Positions 52,699-60,903 of a stretch of DNA of 64,000 bases are shown here, in pieces. This stretch comes from Acidobacteriota bacterium. GTDB lineage: Bacteria > Acidobacteriota > Vicinamibacteria > Vicinamibacterales > UBA8438. The stretch's first letter is position 1. Every line of letters starts with the position of its first letter. Where the stretch lies: contig WTFV01000199.1 in NCBI GenBank assembly GCA_011523845.1, positions 56,990-120,989 on the forward strand. Direction: 5' to 3'. The position numbers were made by a program, and so were the translations under genes. The notes beneath the pieces were generated by a model. It worked only from the letters and a program-made list of their open reading frames with translations, was not told the origin of the DNA and did not search any database.

Positions 52699-54524
52699 GA
52701 CCGCAACGCCTCCCCCAGAGCGGTCATGGCCTGCTCGGCGTCTTCGAGGAGCGCCGCCGTCTCACCGTCGTCCTCGCCCGCCGCCGGCGGCGCGAACCGC
52801 TGCTGGTCGCACCGGTCGAGGCACGCCAGGTACCGCTCGACCACGTCGCCGGCCACGCCGCGCGCCGCCAGCTCCTGCCGGATGTCGTCGCGCACGAGCC
52901 CTGCCTCGGCCACGTTCAGCGAGTCGCCGAGGAAGCCGAGCAGCGCCTGACTGATCCCCGCCACGAACGCCTGGTGCTGCTCCCGTGCGCGCAGCCCCCG
53001 CGCCTGCGCCAGCCGCGAGCGGGCCAGCCGCGACGCCCGGCGCCGGCGGGCGTAGGCGACGTTGCCTTCCAGACGCTCGCGGCGGCGGCGCAGGGCCAGC
53101 GCACCGGTCAGGCCGAACACGGGAACCAGCACGACCGTCCAGAACACGGGACTGCGGAACAACTGCCGGTCGATCGGCGCGAACGCCGAGGTCGCGACGC
53201 GAATGAACCGGATGTCCCGGCGGGCCGCCGCCGGCCGCGAGCGGCCGCCCCCGATGAGGACCGGATCGCCGGCCACGGCGTCGCCCGTCACCACTATCGC
53301 AATCGGATTCGACGCGGCGATCGCGTACCGCGCGCCGGCCGCGTCGAAGTAGGCCAGCTCGACCGCGGGAATCGTGTGCGATCCCGGCGCGCGCGGGACG
53401 AGGACGTACTCGTAGCGCCTGACGCCGCCGCCGCCGGCTTCGAGCTCGTCGCTCACCTCCGGGGGATAGACGTCGAAGCCCGGCGGAAACGCCACCTCCG
53501 GGTCGGCCAACGTACGCAGGTTGCCGGCGCCGCGCACCTCGAGCCGGAACGTCATCGCCTCGTTCGTCGCACCCTCCGCCGCGTCGACCAACGTCGTGAC
53601 GTCCAGGCTGCCGACCAGTCCGGTGAAGGCGTCCGGCCGGCCGGCGGCGGGGAGCGGGCGGGCCTCGATCTCGATCGCCTCGGACTCGACCGGGACCGGC
53701 ACGCTGCGCCCGAACAGTCCACCGCCGAAGGGATCGCCGAAGCCGAACGGATCGCGGAAGAGCCGGTTGGAGCGGACCCGCACCTGGGCCTCGATCGCCA
53801 GCGGCTCGATGGTGCGGGGCCCCGCGCCGGTCGGAAACAGTGCCGCGCGGCGGATGACGGTGGTCGCATACTGCACGCCGCCACGCACGATCTGCTCCAC
53901 TCGCGGAGGTCCGGCGGCCGCGATCTCCTCGGCCCAGAAGCCGGTCGTGGCGGGGAGCCGCGTGATGCCGTACGACTCCACCTCGACGCGGGTGAACAGG
54001 CGGTACTCGACGAGCACCGGCTCGTTGACCCACGGCGCGCGCGTGCTCGCCGAGACCTCGACGAACAGGTCCTCCGGCCCGAGGTCGGGACCGCCCCGCG
54101 CCCGGCCCGGCGCACCGCGCGCGGGAGCCGTGCCCGCCGGGGTCACCCGGATGGCGAGCGGCTCGGTCGCGTGGTCCTCCCCGCCGGCCCGCACGCGCAC
54201 CGGACCCACTTCGTGCGTCCCTTCGGCGACCGCCCGGAAGCGGTACTCGTAGGTGAGCGACGTCGACGTGCGGCCGTTGACGAACTGCATCGACGTCCGG
54301 GTGCCGACGCCCAGGTACACGGCGAAGTCGGACAGATCCGGCAGGAGAGGATCCTCCTCGGCCCGCCCGCCCCCCGAGACCTCGACGTTCAGCACGAACT
54401 GCCGGTCTACCGCCACCTCGGCGCGATCGAGGTAGGCGCGAATCTCCACGTCCTGCGCCGCCGCGGAAGCGGGCAGCCCGAGGGCCAGGATTGCCGCCGC
54501 GATTCCGCCCACCACGGTCACCAT
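52695..54524 (-). CDS. batD: BatD, oxygen-tolerance protein
   Basis: A 609-residue membrane-anchored protein. Signal peptide at 1-24, then repeated Ig-like beta-sandwich domains: QDVEIRAYLDRAEVAVDRQF, PDLSDFAVYLGVGTRTSMQF, APWVNEPVLVEYRLFTRVEV and EAMTFRLEVRGAGNLRTLAD. One transmembrane helix sits near 445-465 (FWTVVLVPVFGLTGALAL), with a helical cytoplasmic tail. BatD proteins work with the VWA proteins BatA and BatB at the membrane, but the biochemical role is unknown. It overlaps batC by 7 bp and batE by 4 bp. Confidence 0.9.
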   Translation of the reverse strand: MVTVVGGIAAAILALGLPASAAAQDVEIRAYLDRAEVAVDRQFVLNVEVSGGGRAEEDPLLPDLSDFAVYLGVGTRTSMQFVNGRTSTSLTYEYRFRAVAEGTHEVGPVRVRAGGEDHATEPLAIRVTPAGTAPARGAPGRARGGPDLGPEDLFVEVSASTRAPWVNEPVLVEYRLFTRVEVESYGITRLPATTGFWAEEIAAAGPPRVEQIVRGGVQYATTVIRRAALFPTGAGPRTIEPLAIEAQVRVRSNRLFRDPFGFGDPFGGGLFGRSVPVPVESEAIEIEARPLPAAGRPDAFTGLVGSLDVTTLVDAAEGATNEAMTFRLEVRGAGNLRTLADPEVAFPPGFDVYPPEVSDELEAGGGGVRRYEYVLVPRAPGSHTIPAVELAYFDAAGARYAIAASNPIAIVVTGDAVAGDPVLIGGGRSRPAAARRDIRFIRVATSAFAPIDRQLFRSPVFWTVVLVPVFGLTGALALRRRRERLEGNVAYARRRRASRLARSRLAQARGLRAREQHQAFVAGISQALLGFLGDSLNVAEAGLVRDDIRQELAARGVAGDVVERYLACLDRCDQQRFAPPAAGEDDGETAALLEDAEQAMTALGEALRS

Positions 54525-55327
54525 GGTCGCCGCGTGCGCCGGCCGGGGTCGGCGGAACGACGCTGCCGCCGGATCTGGCCCGGATCCTCGGTGATCGCCT
54601 GCAGCAGCCGCTCCACCTCTTCGCGACTCATCTCACCGGGCTGCGGCCGGGCTTCCGCGTCGCCGGCGTCCGGCTCCGACGACTCGGTGTCCGGCTGCCG
54701 CTGCTGCTGCTCGTCCTGCCCGGGCCGCTCTTCCTGCTCGTCCTGCCCCCGCTGCCCTTCCGGGTCTTCCTCCGGCGGCCGCTCTCCGGGCGGCTGCTCC
54801 TGCGATTCCTGCTGGTCCTGGTCCTGTCGGGAGTCCCCGGACTGCTGCTGTTGTCGTTGTTGTTGTTGTTGTTGTTGCTGCTGCTGTTGCAACTGCTCCA
54901 GCGCCACTTCGAGGTTGTGCTTCGCGTCGGTATCGCCGGGGTCTCGGCGCAGCGCCTCCTTGTAGGCTTCCAGGGCCCCCTCCACCTGCTGCTGCCGGTA
55001 GAGCGCGTTCCCGAGGTTGTACCAGGCCTGCGCCTCCAGCACGGGATCGGCGGCCTCGATCGCCCCCCGATAGGCGTCCACCGCCCGCGCGAACTCGTCG
55101 GACTGGTACAGCGCGTTGGCGTCGTTGAAGCGGATCACCGGCGAGTCGGGAGCGGCGCGCAACGCCTCCAGGTACTTCTCGTGGGCCTCGTCGTAGCGGC
55201 CCTCGTGGTAGAGGCGGTTCCCTTCCTGCACGTCGGCCCGCCCCGCCTGCGCGGCCGAGGACGATGGAAATCCGATCATCGCGACGGCCAGCACGACCAC
55301 CGCGGCGTCAACCGACGACACCCGCAT
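54518..55327 (-). CDS. batC: BatC-like TPR protein with poly-glutamine stretch
   Basis: A 269-residue protein with a signal peptide (residues 1-27), three TPR repeats at about 30-140 (NRLYHEGRYDEAHEKYLEAL, WYNLGNALYRQQQVEGALEA) and a highly polar C-terminal tail. The tail starts with an almost pure run of 16 residues, 15 of them glutamine (about 147-162), then Glu/Gln/Pro-rich sequence, and ends basic (IRRQRRSADPGRRTRRPW). The tail is likely disordered. The start at 55327 overlaps the batB stop (TGATG). A further upstream ATG would overlap batB more. Confidence 0.85.
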   Translation of the reverse strand: MRVSSVDAAVVVLAVAMIGFPSSSAAQAGRADVQEGNRLYHEGRYDEAHEKYLEALRAAPDSPVIRFNDANALYQSDEFARAVDAYRGAIEAADPVLEAQAWYNLGNALYRQQQVEGALEAYKEALRRDPGDTDAKHNLEVALEQLQQQQQQQQQQQRQQQQSGDSRQDQDQQESQEQPPGERPPEEDPEGQRGQDEQEERPGQDEQQQRQPDTESSEPDAGDAEARPQPGEMSREEVERLLQAITEDPGQIRRQRRSADPGRRTRRPW

Positions 55328-56361
55328 CAGCGCAACCTCCCGGCCCAAGCGTCCACCGCCCGGCGGCGCTCGGGCACCAGCGCCTCGGCGACCAGCAGCA
55401 GCAGAGCCAGACCGAGAAATATCTGGTACTGCTCCTCGTAGAGGGTCACCTCGCGCGACTCGAGCGTCTCTCCCTCGCCGCCCGTCAGCTCGTCCACGAG
55501 CCTGTCGAACGCCGCCCCGGAACCGGCGACCGCATGATAGTAGGCGCCGCCGGTGCGATCCGCCACCCGTTGCAGCGTGACGTCGTCGAGGCGGGTCGTG
55601 ACGACACTCCCCTCCTCGTCGCGCAGAAAGCCGTTCGGGGCGCCGGTGTCGTCGAAGCTCGGAATCGGCACGCCTTCGGTCGAACCCATCCCGACCGTGT
55701 AGATCAGCACACCTTCGTCCACCGCGCGCTCGACGGCGGCGTCGATCGCGCCTTCGTGATCTTCCCCGTCGGTGATCACGACGAGCCGGCGGCTGCGTTC
55801 TCCCGCCTCGCCGAATCCGTCCAGCGCCACCTCTATCGCCTGGCCGAGATCGGTCCCTGGCACGGGGACGAGATCCGGCTCCATGGCGTTGAGGAACAGC
55901 GTGGCCGCCGCGTAGTCCAGCGTCAGCGGGCTCTGCACGAACGCCTCGCCGGCGAACGCCACGAGCCCGATGCGATCGCCGTCCAGCCGCTCGATCAACC
56001 GGCCCACGGCCAGCCTGGCCGCGGCGAGGCGATTGGGCGCGATGTCCTCCGCCTCCATCGACGCCGACAGGTCCAGCGCGACCACCACGTCCTGTCCCTC
56101 GCGCCGCACCGTCTCGACGCGGTCGCCGAACTGCGGGCGGGCGAGCGCGGTCACGAGCAGCACGACGGCCGCGAGCATCAGCGCCGTGCGCGTCATCCGG
56201 CCCCGACGGCTGACTTCAGCGGTGAGCCGGTCGATCCGTTTGCGCTCGCCGAAGCGGTCCAGGGCGTGGCGCCGGCGGGCGGCGGCCCACCACTCCAGCG
56301 CCAGCAGCGCCGGCAGCAGCAGATACGCGTAGAGCAGGCTCTCGATGCCGAAACGGAACAT
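55327..56361 (-). CDS. batB: BatB, VWA-domain membrane protein
   Basis: A 344-residue protein with an N-terminal span pair (FGIESLLYAYLLLPALLALE and MTRTALMLAAVVLLVTALA), a von Willebrand A domain with an intact MIDAS (DVVVALDLSASMEAEDIAP, later TDLGQAIEVAL and LVVITDGEDHEG), and a C-terminal membrane helix (QIFLGLALLLLVAEAL). The start at 56361 is chosen because the hydrophobic domain begins there; the open frame upstream consists of repeat element copy 1. It pairs with BatA encoded upstream. Confidence 0.9.
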   Translation of the reverse strand: MFRFGIESLLYAYLLLPALLALEWWAAARRRHALDRFGERKRIDRLTAEVSRRGRMTRTALMLAAVVLLVTALARPQFGDRVETVRREGQDVVVALDLSASMEAEDIAPNRLAAARLAVGRLIERLDGDRIGLVAFAGEAFVQSPLTLDYAAATLFLNAMEPDLVPVPGTDLGQAIEVALDGFGEAGERSRRLVVITDGEDHEGAIDAAVERAVDEGVLIYTVGMGSTEGVPIPSFDDTGAPNGFLRDEEGSVVTTRLDDVTLQRVADRTGGAYYHAVAGSGAAFDRLVDELTGGEGETLESREVTLYEEQYQIFLGLALLLLVAEALVPERRRAVDAWAGRLR

Positions 56362-56373
56362 CAGCAGACTCCC

Positions 56374-56530
56374 GGCAGCCCGTGGCAAGAGGCCCCGCTG
56401 CATTCGAGCGGCGATGCGCCCCGCCTGGACTGTGTTGCTCCCCGGTCGAACATGCCCAATCTGCTCCCCCGTCACGCCCTGCCACGCGGGCGCCTCGCCG
56501 CTCTCCGTGCGACGCGGGCTGCACCACGGA
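56374..56530 (+). repeat. Inverted ~150-bp repeat, copy 1 (between batA and batB)
   Basis: Plus-strand copy of an element whose minus-strand partner is at 58643-58790. Shared blocks include CCGTGGCAAGAGGCCCCGCT, CTGCATTCGAGCGGCG, CGGTCGAACATGCCC and CTCTCCGTGCGACGCGGG. The small hairpin CCGCT-GCATTCG-AGCGG occurs in both. It fills the gap between the batA stop and the batB start. Confidence 0.82.
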
Positions 56531-56533
56531 CTG

Positions 56534-57526
56534 CTAGGGCACCCGCCGCAGCACGGTCCGGCCGAGCGCCACCTCCAGCAGCAGCAGCCCGAGCCCGGCG
56601 CCCAGCGGCAGGTGGAACAGCTCGCCGTAGCGGGCGAACGACGTCATCTCGATCTCGGTCGTCTCCAGGGCGTCTATCTCCTCATAGACGCGCTCCAGGC
56701 TCTCCCGGTCGGTCGCGCGGAAATAGCGTCCGCCGGTCAGGGCCGCCATCTCCTCCAGCACCTCGTCGTCGATGTCGACCTGCATCGAGACGTAACGCCG
56801 GCCGAACAGCGGATCGTCCACCGGCACGCGGGCCGCGCCGCGGGTGCCGGCGCCCACCGCGTAGATCCGCACGCCCAGCGCCTGGGCCAGTTGGGCCGCG
56901 GTCGCCGGATCGATGGAGCCCCGGTTGTTCTGTCCGTCGGTCAGCAGCACGATCACCTTCGACTCCGCACTCGAATCGCTGAGCCGCTTCACCGCGGTGG
57001 CCAGCCCCATGCCGATCGCCGTCCCGTCCTCGATGACGCCCACCTCGAGCTCCTCGATCAGCGTGGTCACCACGCGGTGGTCGAGGGTGAGCGGCGCCTG
57101 CGTGAACGCCTCGCCGGCAAAGACGACCAGTCCTATCCGGTCGTTCAGCCGGCCGCGCACGAAGTCGGCCGCCGCCTGCCGGGCCGCCCCGATGCGGTTC
57201 GGCTCCAGGTCCTCGGCCAGCATCGAGCTCGACAGGTCGAGCACCAGCACGATATCGATGCCGTCGGTGGCGACGTCCTCGGCCGTCACCCCGGTCTGGG
57301 GACGGGCGAACGCCACCAGCAGCAACGCCAGCGCGAGCAGGCGCAGTCCGAACGGCACGTGACGCCAGCGCCCGGTGCGGCGCCGGTCCGCCCGCACCAG
57401 CCGATCCACCGCGGAGTACCGCACCGCCCCGAGCGTCCGCTCCGCGCGTGTCGCGTGCCACCAGACCAGCGGCGGCAGCAGGAACAGCAGGAGCAGATAG
57501 TACGGGTCCACGAACCGGTCGATCAT
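56534..57526 (-). CDS. batA: BatA, VWA-domain membrane protein
   Basis: A 330-residue protein with N-terminal hydrophobic helices (PYYLLLLFLLPPLVWWH and PFGLRLLALALLLVAFA), a VWA domain with MIDAS residues in DIVLVLDLSSSMLAEDLEPN, a second site in GTAIGMGLATAVKRL and the aspartate in VIVLLTDGQNNRGS, and a C-terminal membrane helix (LPLGAGLGLLLLEVALG). The start at 57526 gives MIDRFVDPYYLLL. Two decayed copies of this start region lie just upstream. VWA pairs of this kind act with MoxR ATPases as metal-dependent chaperone-like modules. Confidence 0.91.
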   Translation of the reverse strand: MIDRFVDPYYLLLLFLLPPLVWWHATRAERTLGAVRYSAVDRLVRADRRRTGRWRHVPFGLRLLALALLLVAFARPQTGVTAEDVATDGIDIVLVLDLSSSMLAEDLEPNRIGAARQAAADFVRGRLNDRIGLVVFAGEAFTQAPLTLDHRVVTTLIEELEVGVIEDGTAIGMGLATAVKRLSDSSAESKVIVLLTDGQNNRGSIDPATAAQLAQALGVRIYAVGAGTRGAARVPVDDPLFGRRYVSMQVDIDDEVLEEMAALTGGRYFRATDRESLERVYEEIDALETTEIEMTSFARYGELFHLPLGAGLGLLLLEVALGRTVLRRVP

Positions 57527-57692
57527 GCCGCGCCCGCCTCCAGGGAGTGCCACCGCGCGCCGGGCGGCGTGCAACGGCCGCCCACGAACCGGTCGATCAT
57601 GCCGTACCCACCTTCGCGGTGCCGCAACGGGTGCTCATGTGACTGGCGAACGGGACGAACCGGTCCATCACGCCGTACCCACCTTCGCGGGG
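57509..57692 (+). repeat. Three near-direct repeats at the batA 5' junction
   Basis: The block ACGAACCGGTCGATCATGCC occurs at 57510 and 57583 and, diverged, at 57655, with periods of 73 and 72 bp. The second and third copies also share CGTACCCACCTTCGCGG. Read on the minus strand, each unit holds the end of the upstream gene (KVGTA stop) and/or the batA start (MIDRFV or MDRFV). This looks like tandem duplication of the gene junction. Confidence 0.8.
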
Positions 57693-58660
57693 ACCGGTTC
57701 CGGATCGGCACGCGTCTCCGGCGCCGGGGCTGCCACCCGCGTGCCGTCCACCAGGCTCCGCCCCAACGGGATCACCTCGCGGCAGCGTTCCAGCACAGGG
57801 CGGTCCTTGGCGAACTTGACCAGATCGCAGCGCTCGAGCAGCCGCCGAAAGTCGCGGAGCACATCCTCGTCGACTTCCCGGCCGCGCAGGCCGTCGAGCA
57901 CCTCGGCGGTCGTCATCTCGAGCGCGTCCACGCCGAAGCGCCCCTCGACATAGGCGCGTACGATGTCCGACGCCCGGATGTGGAACGTCTTGATCTCGCC
58001 CCGGTCCGGCAGCCGCTCCGCTTCCAGAGTACGAAGTGCTTCGTAGGCAATCTCGTGCGGGGGGCGCGGCGGCTCGGCCGGGGCGAGGATGCTGTCCGGG
58101 GTGCGTCCGCGGAAGCGGCGCCAGAGCCGGTACGCGATACCGGCCAGCAGCGCGACCCCGGCCAGCCACGGCAGGAACGCCAGCACGTTCAAGGGGATGG
58201 CGAGCGGCCCCTTGATGGCGCGGATGTCGCCGCCCGCGTCCAGCCCCACGCTCGCCACGGTGACCGGCCACGAATCGGTCCCGAGGGTCACCGTGTTGCC
58301 GTCCGCGCCGAGCACCTCGATCTCGACCGCCGGCGCCTCCAGGTCGCCCAGCTCGAACGCGGTGAGGACGAACTCGGCGCTCGACACCGTCCGCTCGCCC
58401 TCGACGTGCGGCTCGCCGATGCGCCGCTCCAGCACCTCGAAGGGCCCCAGGCTCTCGGGAGCGGGCCAGACCACCGATGCGCCGGCGTCGTGCTCCACCC
58501 GAATGGTCAGCCGCGCGCGGTCTCCGACCGCGATCCGCGCCGGCTCCAGGGTGGAGCTGACGCGGGGCGCCGCGGTCTGGGCCGCGACGGGCACGGCGGC
58601 GACGACGGCGAGCAGCAACGCCGCGGCGCCAGGCGCCCATGGTGAAACCCCGCGTCGCAC
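57668..58660 (-). CDS. BatD-like/DUF4381-like membrane protein in the Bat operon
   Basis: A 330-residue protein. The GTG at 58660 is chosen because a signal peptide follows (APGAAALLLAVVAAVPVAAQ); the longer open frame upstream is repeat copy 2. An Ig-like domain at about 30-145 (LEPARIAVGDRARLTIRVEH) resembles BatD. One transmembrane helix at about 165-185 (VLAFLPWLAGVALLAGIAY) is followed by a helical cytoplasmic domain (AYEALRTLEAERLPDRGEIK, EMTTAEVLDGLRGREV) as in DUF4381 proteins. It lies between the DUF58 gene and batA, where such proteins are usual. A role beyond membership of the Bat module is unknown. Confidence 0.8.
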   Translation of the reverse strand: MRRGVSPWAPGAAALLLAVVAAVPVAAQTAAPRVSSTLEPARIAVGDRARLTIRVEHDAGASVVWPAPESLGPFEVLERRIGEPHVEGERTVSSAEFVLTAFELGDLEAPAVEIEVLGADGNTVTLGTDSWPVTVASVGLDAGGDIRAIKGPLAIPLNVLAFLPWLAGVALLAGIAYRLWRRFRGRTPDSILAPAEPPRPPHEIAYEALRTLEAERLPDRGEIKTFHIRASDIVRAYVEGRFGVDALEMTTAEVLDGLRGREVDEDVLRDFRRLLERCDLVKFAKDRPVLERCREVIPLGRSLVDGTRVAAPAPETRADPEPVPAKVGTA

Positions 58661-58790
58661 CGAGAGCGGTGAGCCGCCCGCGCGGCAAGGCGCGATGAGG
58701 GAACATGTCGGGCATATTCGACCGAGGAGCAATGCAGTCCACGGGGGATGCGCCGCTCGAATGCAGCGGGGCTCTTGCCACGGACTCCCA
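58643..58790 (-). repeat. Inverted ~150-bp repeat, copy 2 (5' of the BatD-like gene)
   Basis: Minus-strand partner of 56374-56530. On the minus strand it reads CCGTGGCAAGAGCCCCGCTG, CATTCGAGCGGCG, CGGTCGAATATGCCC and CTCTCGGTGCGACGCGG. It lies between the DUF58 stop (58801) and the beginning of the BatD-like gene, and covers that gene's GTG start. The two copies are in opposite orientation within one operon, about 2.1 kb apart. Confidence 0.82.
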
Positions 58791-58800
58791 AGCAACAGCC

Positions 58801-59679
58801 TCATCGGAACCGCCTCGCCCGTTCCCGGAAGAACCGCATCAGCCGCTCGATGTACGGACGGTCCGCCGACACCTCGACGACGTCCACCCCCGTCCGCCGG
58901 AAGAGCTGCGTGCGCGCTTCCTCGGCTTCGCGCGCGTCCGCCGTGAACACGTCCCGGAACGCCCGGTCGGACAGGTTCACCGTCACCCGCGCGCCCGACT
59001 CCGCGTCCTCGAAGTCCACGAAGCCGATGTCGGGCAGCTCCTTCTCGCGCCGGTCCCCGATGCGGATGGCGACCAGGTCGTGCCGGCGCGCCGCGACGGC
59101 CAGCGCCTGCTCGTGCCCGGCGGCGAGGAAGTCGGAGACGACGAACACGACGGCGCGGCGCGAGACGACGCGGGCGAGGTACTCCAGCGCGGCGCCGACG
59201 TCCGTGCCCCGCCCCGCCGCCCGCGTGTAGAGCAGCTCGCGCAACACCCGCAGGACGTGGCGCCGCCCCTTGCGGGGAGGGACGAACTTCTCGATGCGGT
59301 CGCTGAACAGGATCAGGCCGACCTTGTCGTTGTTCCTGATCGCGCTGAACGCGAGGATCGCACAGATCTCGGCCGCCACCTCCTCCTTCATGCGCCCGCC
59401 CGAGCCGAAGTCCCCCGAGCCGCTGACGTCGACCAGCAGCACGACGGTCAGCTCGCGCTCCTCCTCGAACACCTTCACGAACGGGGCGCCGGCGCGGGCG
59501 GTGACGTTCCAGTCGATGTTGCGGATGTCGTCGCCGTACTGGTACTCGCGCACCTCGGCGAAGCTCATGCCCCGGCCCTTGAAGACGGAGTGGTACTCCC
59601 CGGAGAACACGTCGTTCACCAGACCGCGCGTGGCGATCTCGACCCGCCGCACCTGCTTGAGGACCTCGCGCGGGATCAT
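58801..59679 (-). CDS. DUF58 domain protein of the MoxR/Bat module
   Basis: A 292-residue DUF58 protein. The signature SGEYHSVFKGRGMSFAEVRE, YQYGDDIRNIDWNVTAR at about 27-62 is followed by a degenerate VWA-like domain (LTVVLLVDVSGSGDFGSG) and the C-terminal RRTGVDVVEVSADRPYIERL. DUF58 proteins accompany MoxR ATPases almost everywhere and may deliver substrates to them. It starts 6 bp downstream of the moxR stop. Confidence 0.93.
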   Translation of the reverse strand: MIPREVLKQVRRVEIATRGLVNDVFSGEYHSVFKGRGMSFAEVREYQYGDDIRNIDWNVTARAGAPFVKVFEEERELTVVLLVDVSGSGDFGSGGRMKEEVAAEICAILAFSAIRNNDKVGLILFSDRIEKFVPPRKGRRHVLRVLRELLYTRAAGRGTDVGAALEYLARVVSRRAVVFVVSDFLAAGHEQALAVAARRHDLVAIRIGDRREKELPDIGFVDFEDAESGARVTVNLSDRAFRDVFTADAREAEEARTQLFRRTGVDVVEVSADRPYIERLMRFFRERARRFR

Positions 59680-59685
59680 GGTCGC

Positions 59686-60675
59686 TTACGGCACCTCGAC
59701 CTTGCCCAGGACGCGGTTGACGACGTCGTCCGCGGTCACTTCCTCGGCCTCCGCCTCGTAGGTGAGCAGCACCCGGTGGCGGAGCACGTCGAGGCCGATG
59801 GAGCGGACGTCCTCCGGGGTCACGTAGCCGCGGCGGCGCAGGAACGCGTGGGCCCGCGCCGCCCGCGCGAGGTTGATCGTGGCCCGCGGCGAGGCCCCGA
59901 ACGCGATGAGCTGGCCCAGGTCCTTCAGGCCGCAGCTCGCCGGCTCGCGGGTGGCGAACACGAGATCGACGATGTAGCGCTCCACCTGCGGGTCCATGTA
60001 GATCATCTCCACGGCGGAGCGCGCCCGGCGGATGTCGTCGGGATGGACGACCGGCTCGATCTTCGCCTCGTCGCCGGTGGCCATCCGGCGCATCACCTCG
60101 ATCTCCTCGTCCCTGCCCGGATAGCCGACCACGACCTTGAACATGAACCGGTCGACCTGCGCCTCGGGCAGCGGGTAGGTCCCCTCCTGCTCGATCGGGT
60201 TCTGGGTGGCGAGCACGAGGAACGGTTGATCGAGGGGATACGTCTTGTCGCCGATGGTCACCGTCCGCTCCGCCATCGCCTCCAGCAGGGCCGACTGCAC
60301 CTTGGCGGGCGAGCGGTTGATCTCGTCGGCCAGGATCAGGTTGGAGAAGATGGGGCCCTTCTTCGTCCGGAACTCCGAGTGCCGGGGGTCGTAGACGAGG
60401 GTCCCGATCAGGTCGGCCGGCAGCAGGTCGGGCGTGAACTGGATCCGCCGGAACGTCGTGTCGATGGCCCGGGCGAGCGTTCTCACGGTCAGGGTCTTGG
60501 CCAGCCCCGGCACCCCCTCCATCAGCACGTGGCCGTCGGCCAGCAGCCCGATGACCAGCCGCTCGACCATGGCGCGCTGCCCGACGATCACCCGCCCCAC
60601 CTCGCCCAGCAGCCGCTCGACGAAGGCGCTCTCCCGGTGGATGGTCTCCTGTATCGCTTCGATGTCGTGGTGCAT
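59686..60675 (-). CDS. moxR: MoxR-family AAA+ ATPase
   Basis: A 329-residue AAA+ protein. Walker A is GVPGLAKT in MEGVPGLAKTLTVRTLARAI (about 55-62), Walker B is LILADEINRSPAKVQSALLE (about 115), sensor 1 is LVLATQNPIEQEGTYPLPEA and the arginine-finger region is VDRFMFKVVVGYPG. MoxR proteins act as chaperone-like ATPases with VWA partners, here BatA and BatB. It is the first gene of the operon; the start at 60675 lies 17 bp after the predicted -10 box. Confidence 0.95.
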   Translation of the reverse strand: MHHDIEAIQETIHRESAFVERLLGEVGRVIVGQRAMVERLVIGLLADGHVLMEGVPGLAKTLTVRTLARAIDTTFRRIQFTPDLLPADLIGTLVYDPRHSEFRTKKGPIFSNLILADEINRSPAKVQSALLEAMAERTVTIGDKTYPLDQPFLVLATQNPIEQEGTYPLPEAQVDRFMFKVVVGYPGRDEEIEVMRRMATGDEAKIEPVVHPDDIRRARSAVEMIYMDPQVERYIVDLVFATREPASCGLKDLGQLIAFGASPRATINLARAARAHAFLRRRGYVTPEDVRSIGLDVLRHRVLLTYEAEAEEVTADDVVNRVLGKVEVP

Positions 60676-60691
60676 GTTGCGCGTCCGATCA

Positions 60692-60754
60692 AATATGCCC
60701 CGAATGTCGCTTGCAATCAAGAATCTTGACACAGAGTCATGGTGCATGGTACCT
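60692..60754. promoter_or_regulatory. moxR promoter with a MarR-type operator
   Basis: The palindrome TCAAGAATCTTGA (60717-60729) matches the marR-region site TCAAGAGTCTTGA except at its centre base. On the minus strand TTGATT (complement of 60715-60720), 17 bp and CATATT (complement of 60692-60697) form the moxR promoter. On the plus strand TTGACA (60726-60731) with a weak -10 near 60749-60754 may drive the DUF4340 gene. The operator overlaps both -35 boxes. Confidence 0.7.
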
Positions 60755-60903
60755 CTCGACGTTGCGGCGGCGCGGGTGCGGACGCACGGCGGTGTGCACG
60801 GGCGCGGACGCCGGAAGATGTCGGGTTGCGCCCTCCACGGGACACGCGCGACGGCACGGGCGCGGCGTCTCGCAGCGTGCGCGGTATGATCCGGGACAAG
60901 ACC

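Noticed and set aside
54840..54900. The GTT/CTG-rich tract as a microsatellite or array
   Set aside because: It is the coding sequence of the glutamine run in BatC, in frame and within a conserved operon gene.
57509..57692. A possible CRISPR-like array at the three repeats before batA
   Set aside because: Only three diverged units, with gene-coding parts inside the repeats, and no cas genes in the window.
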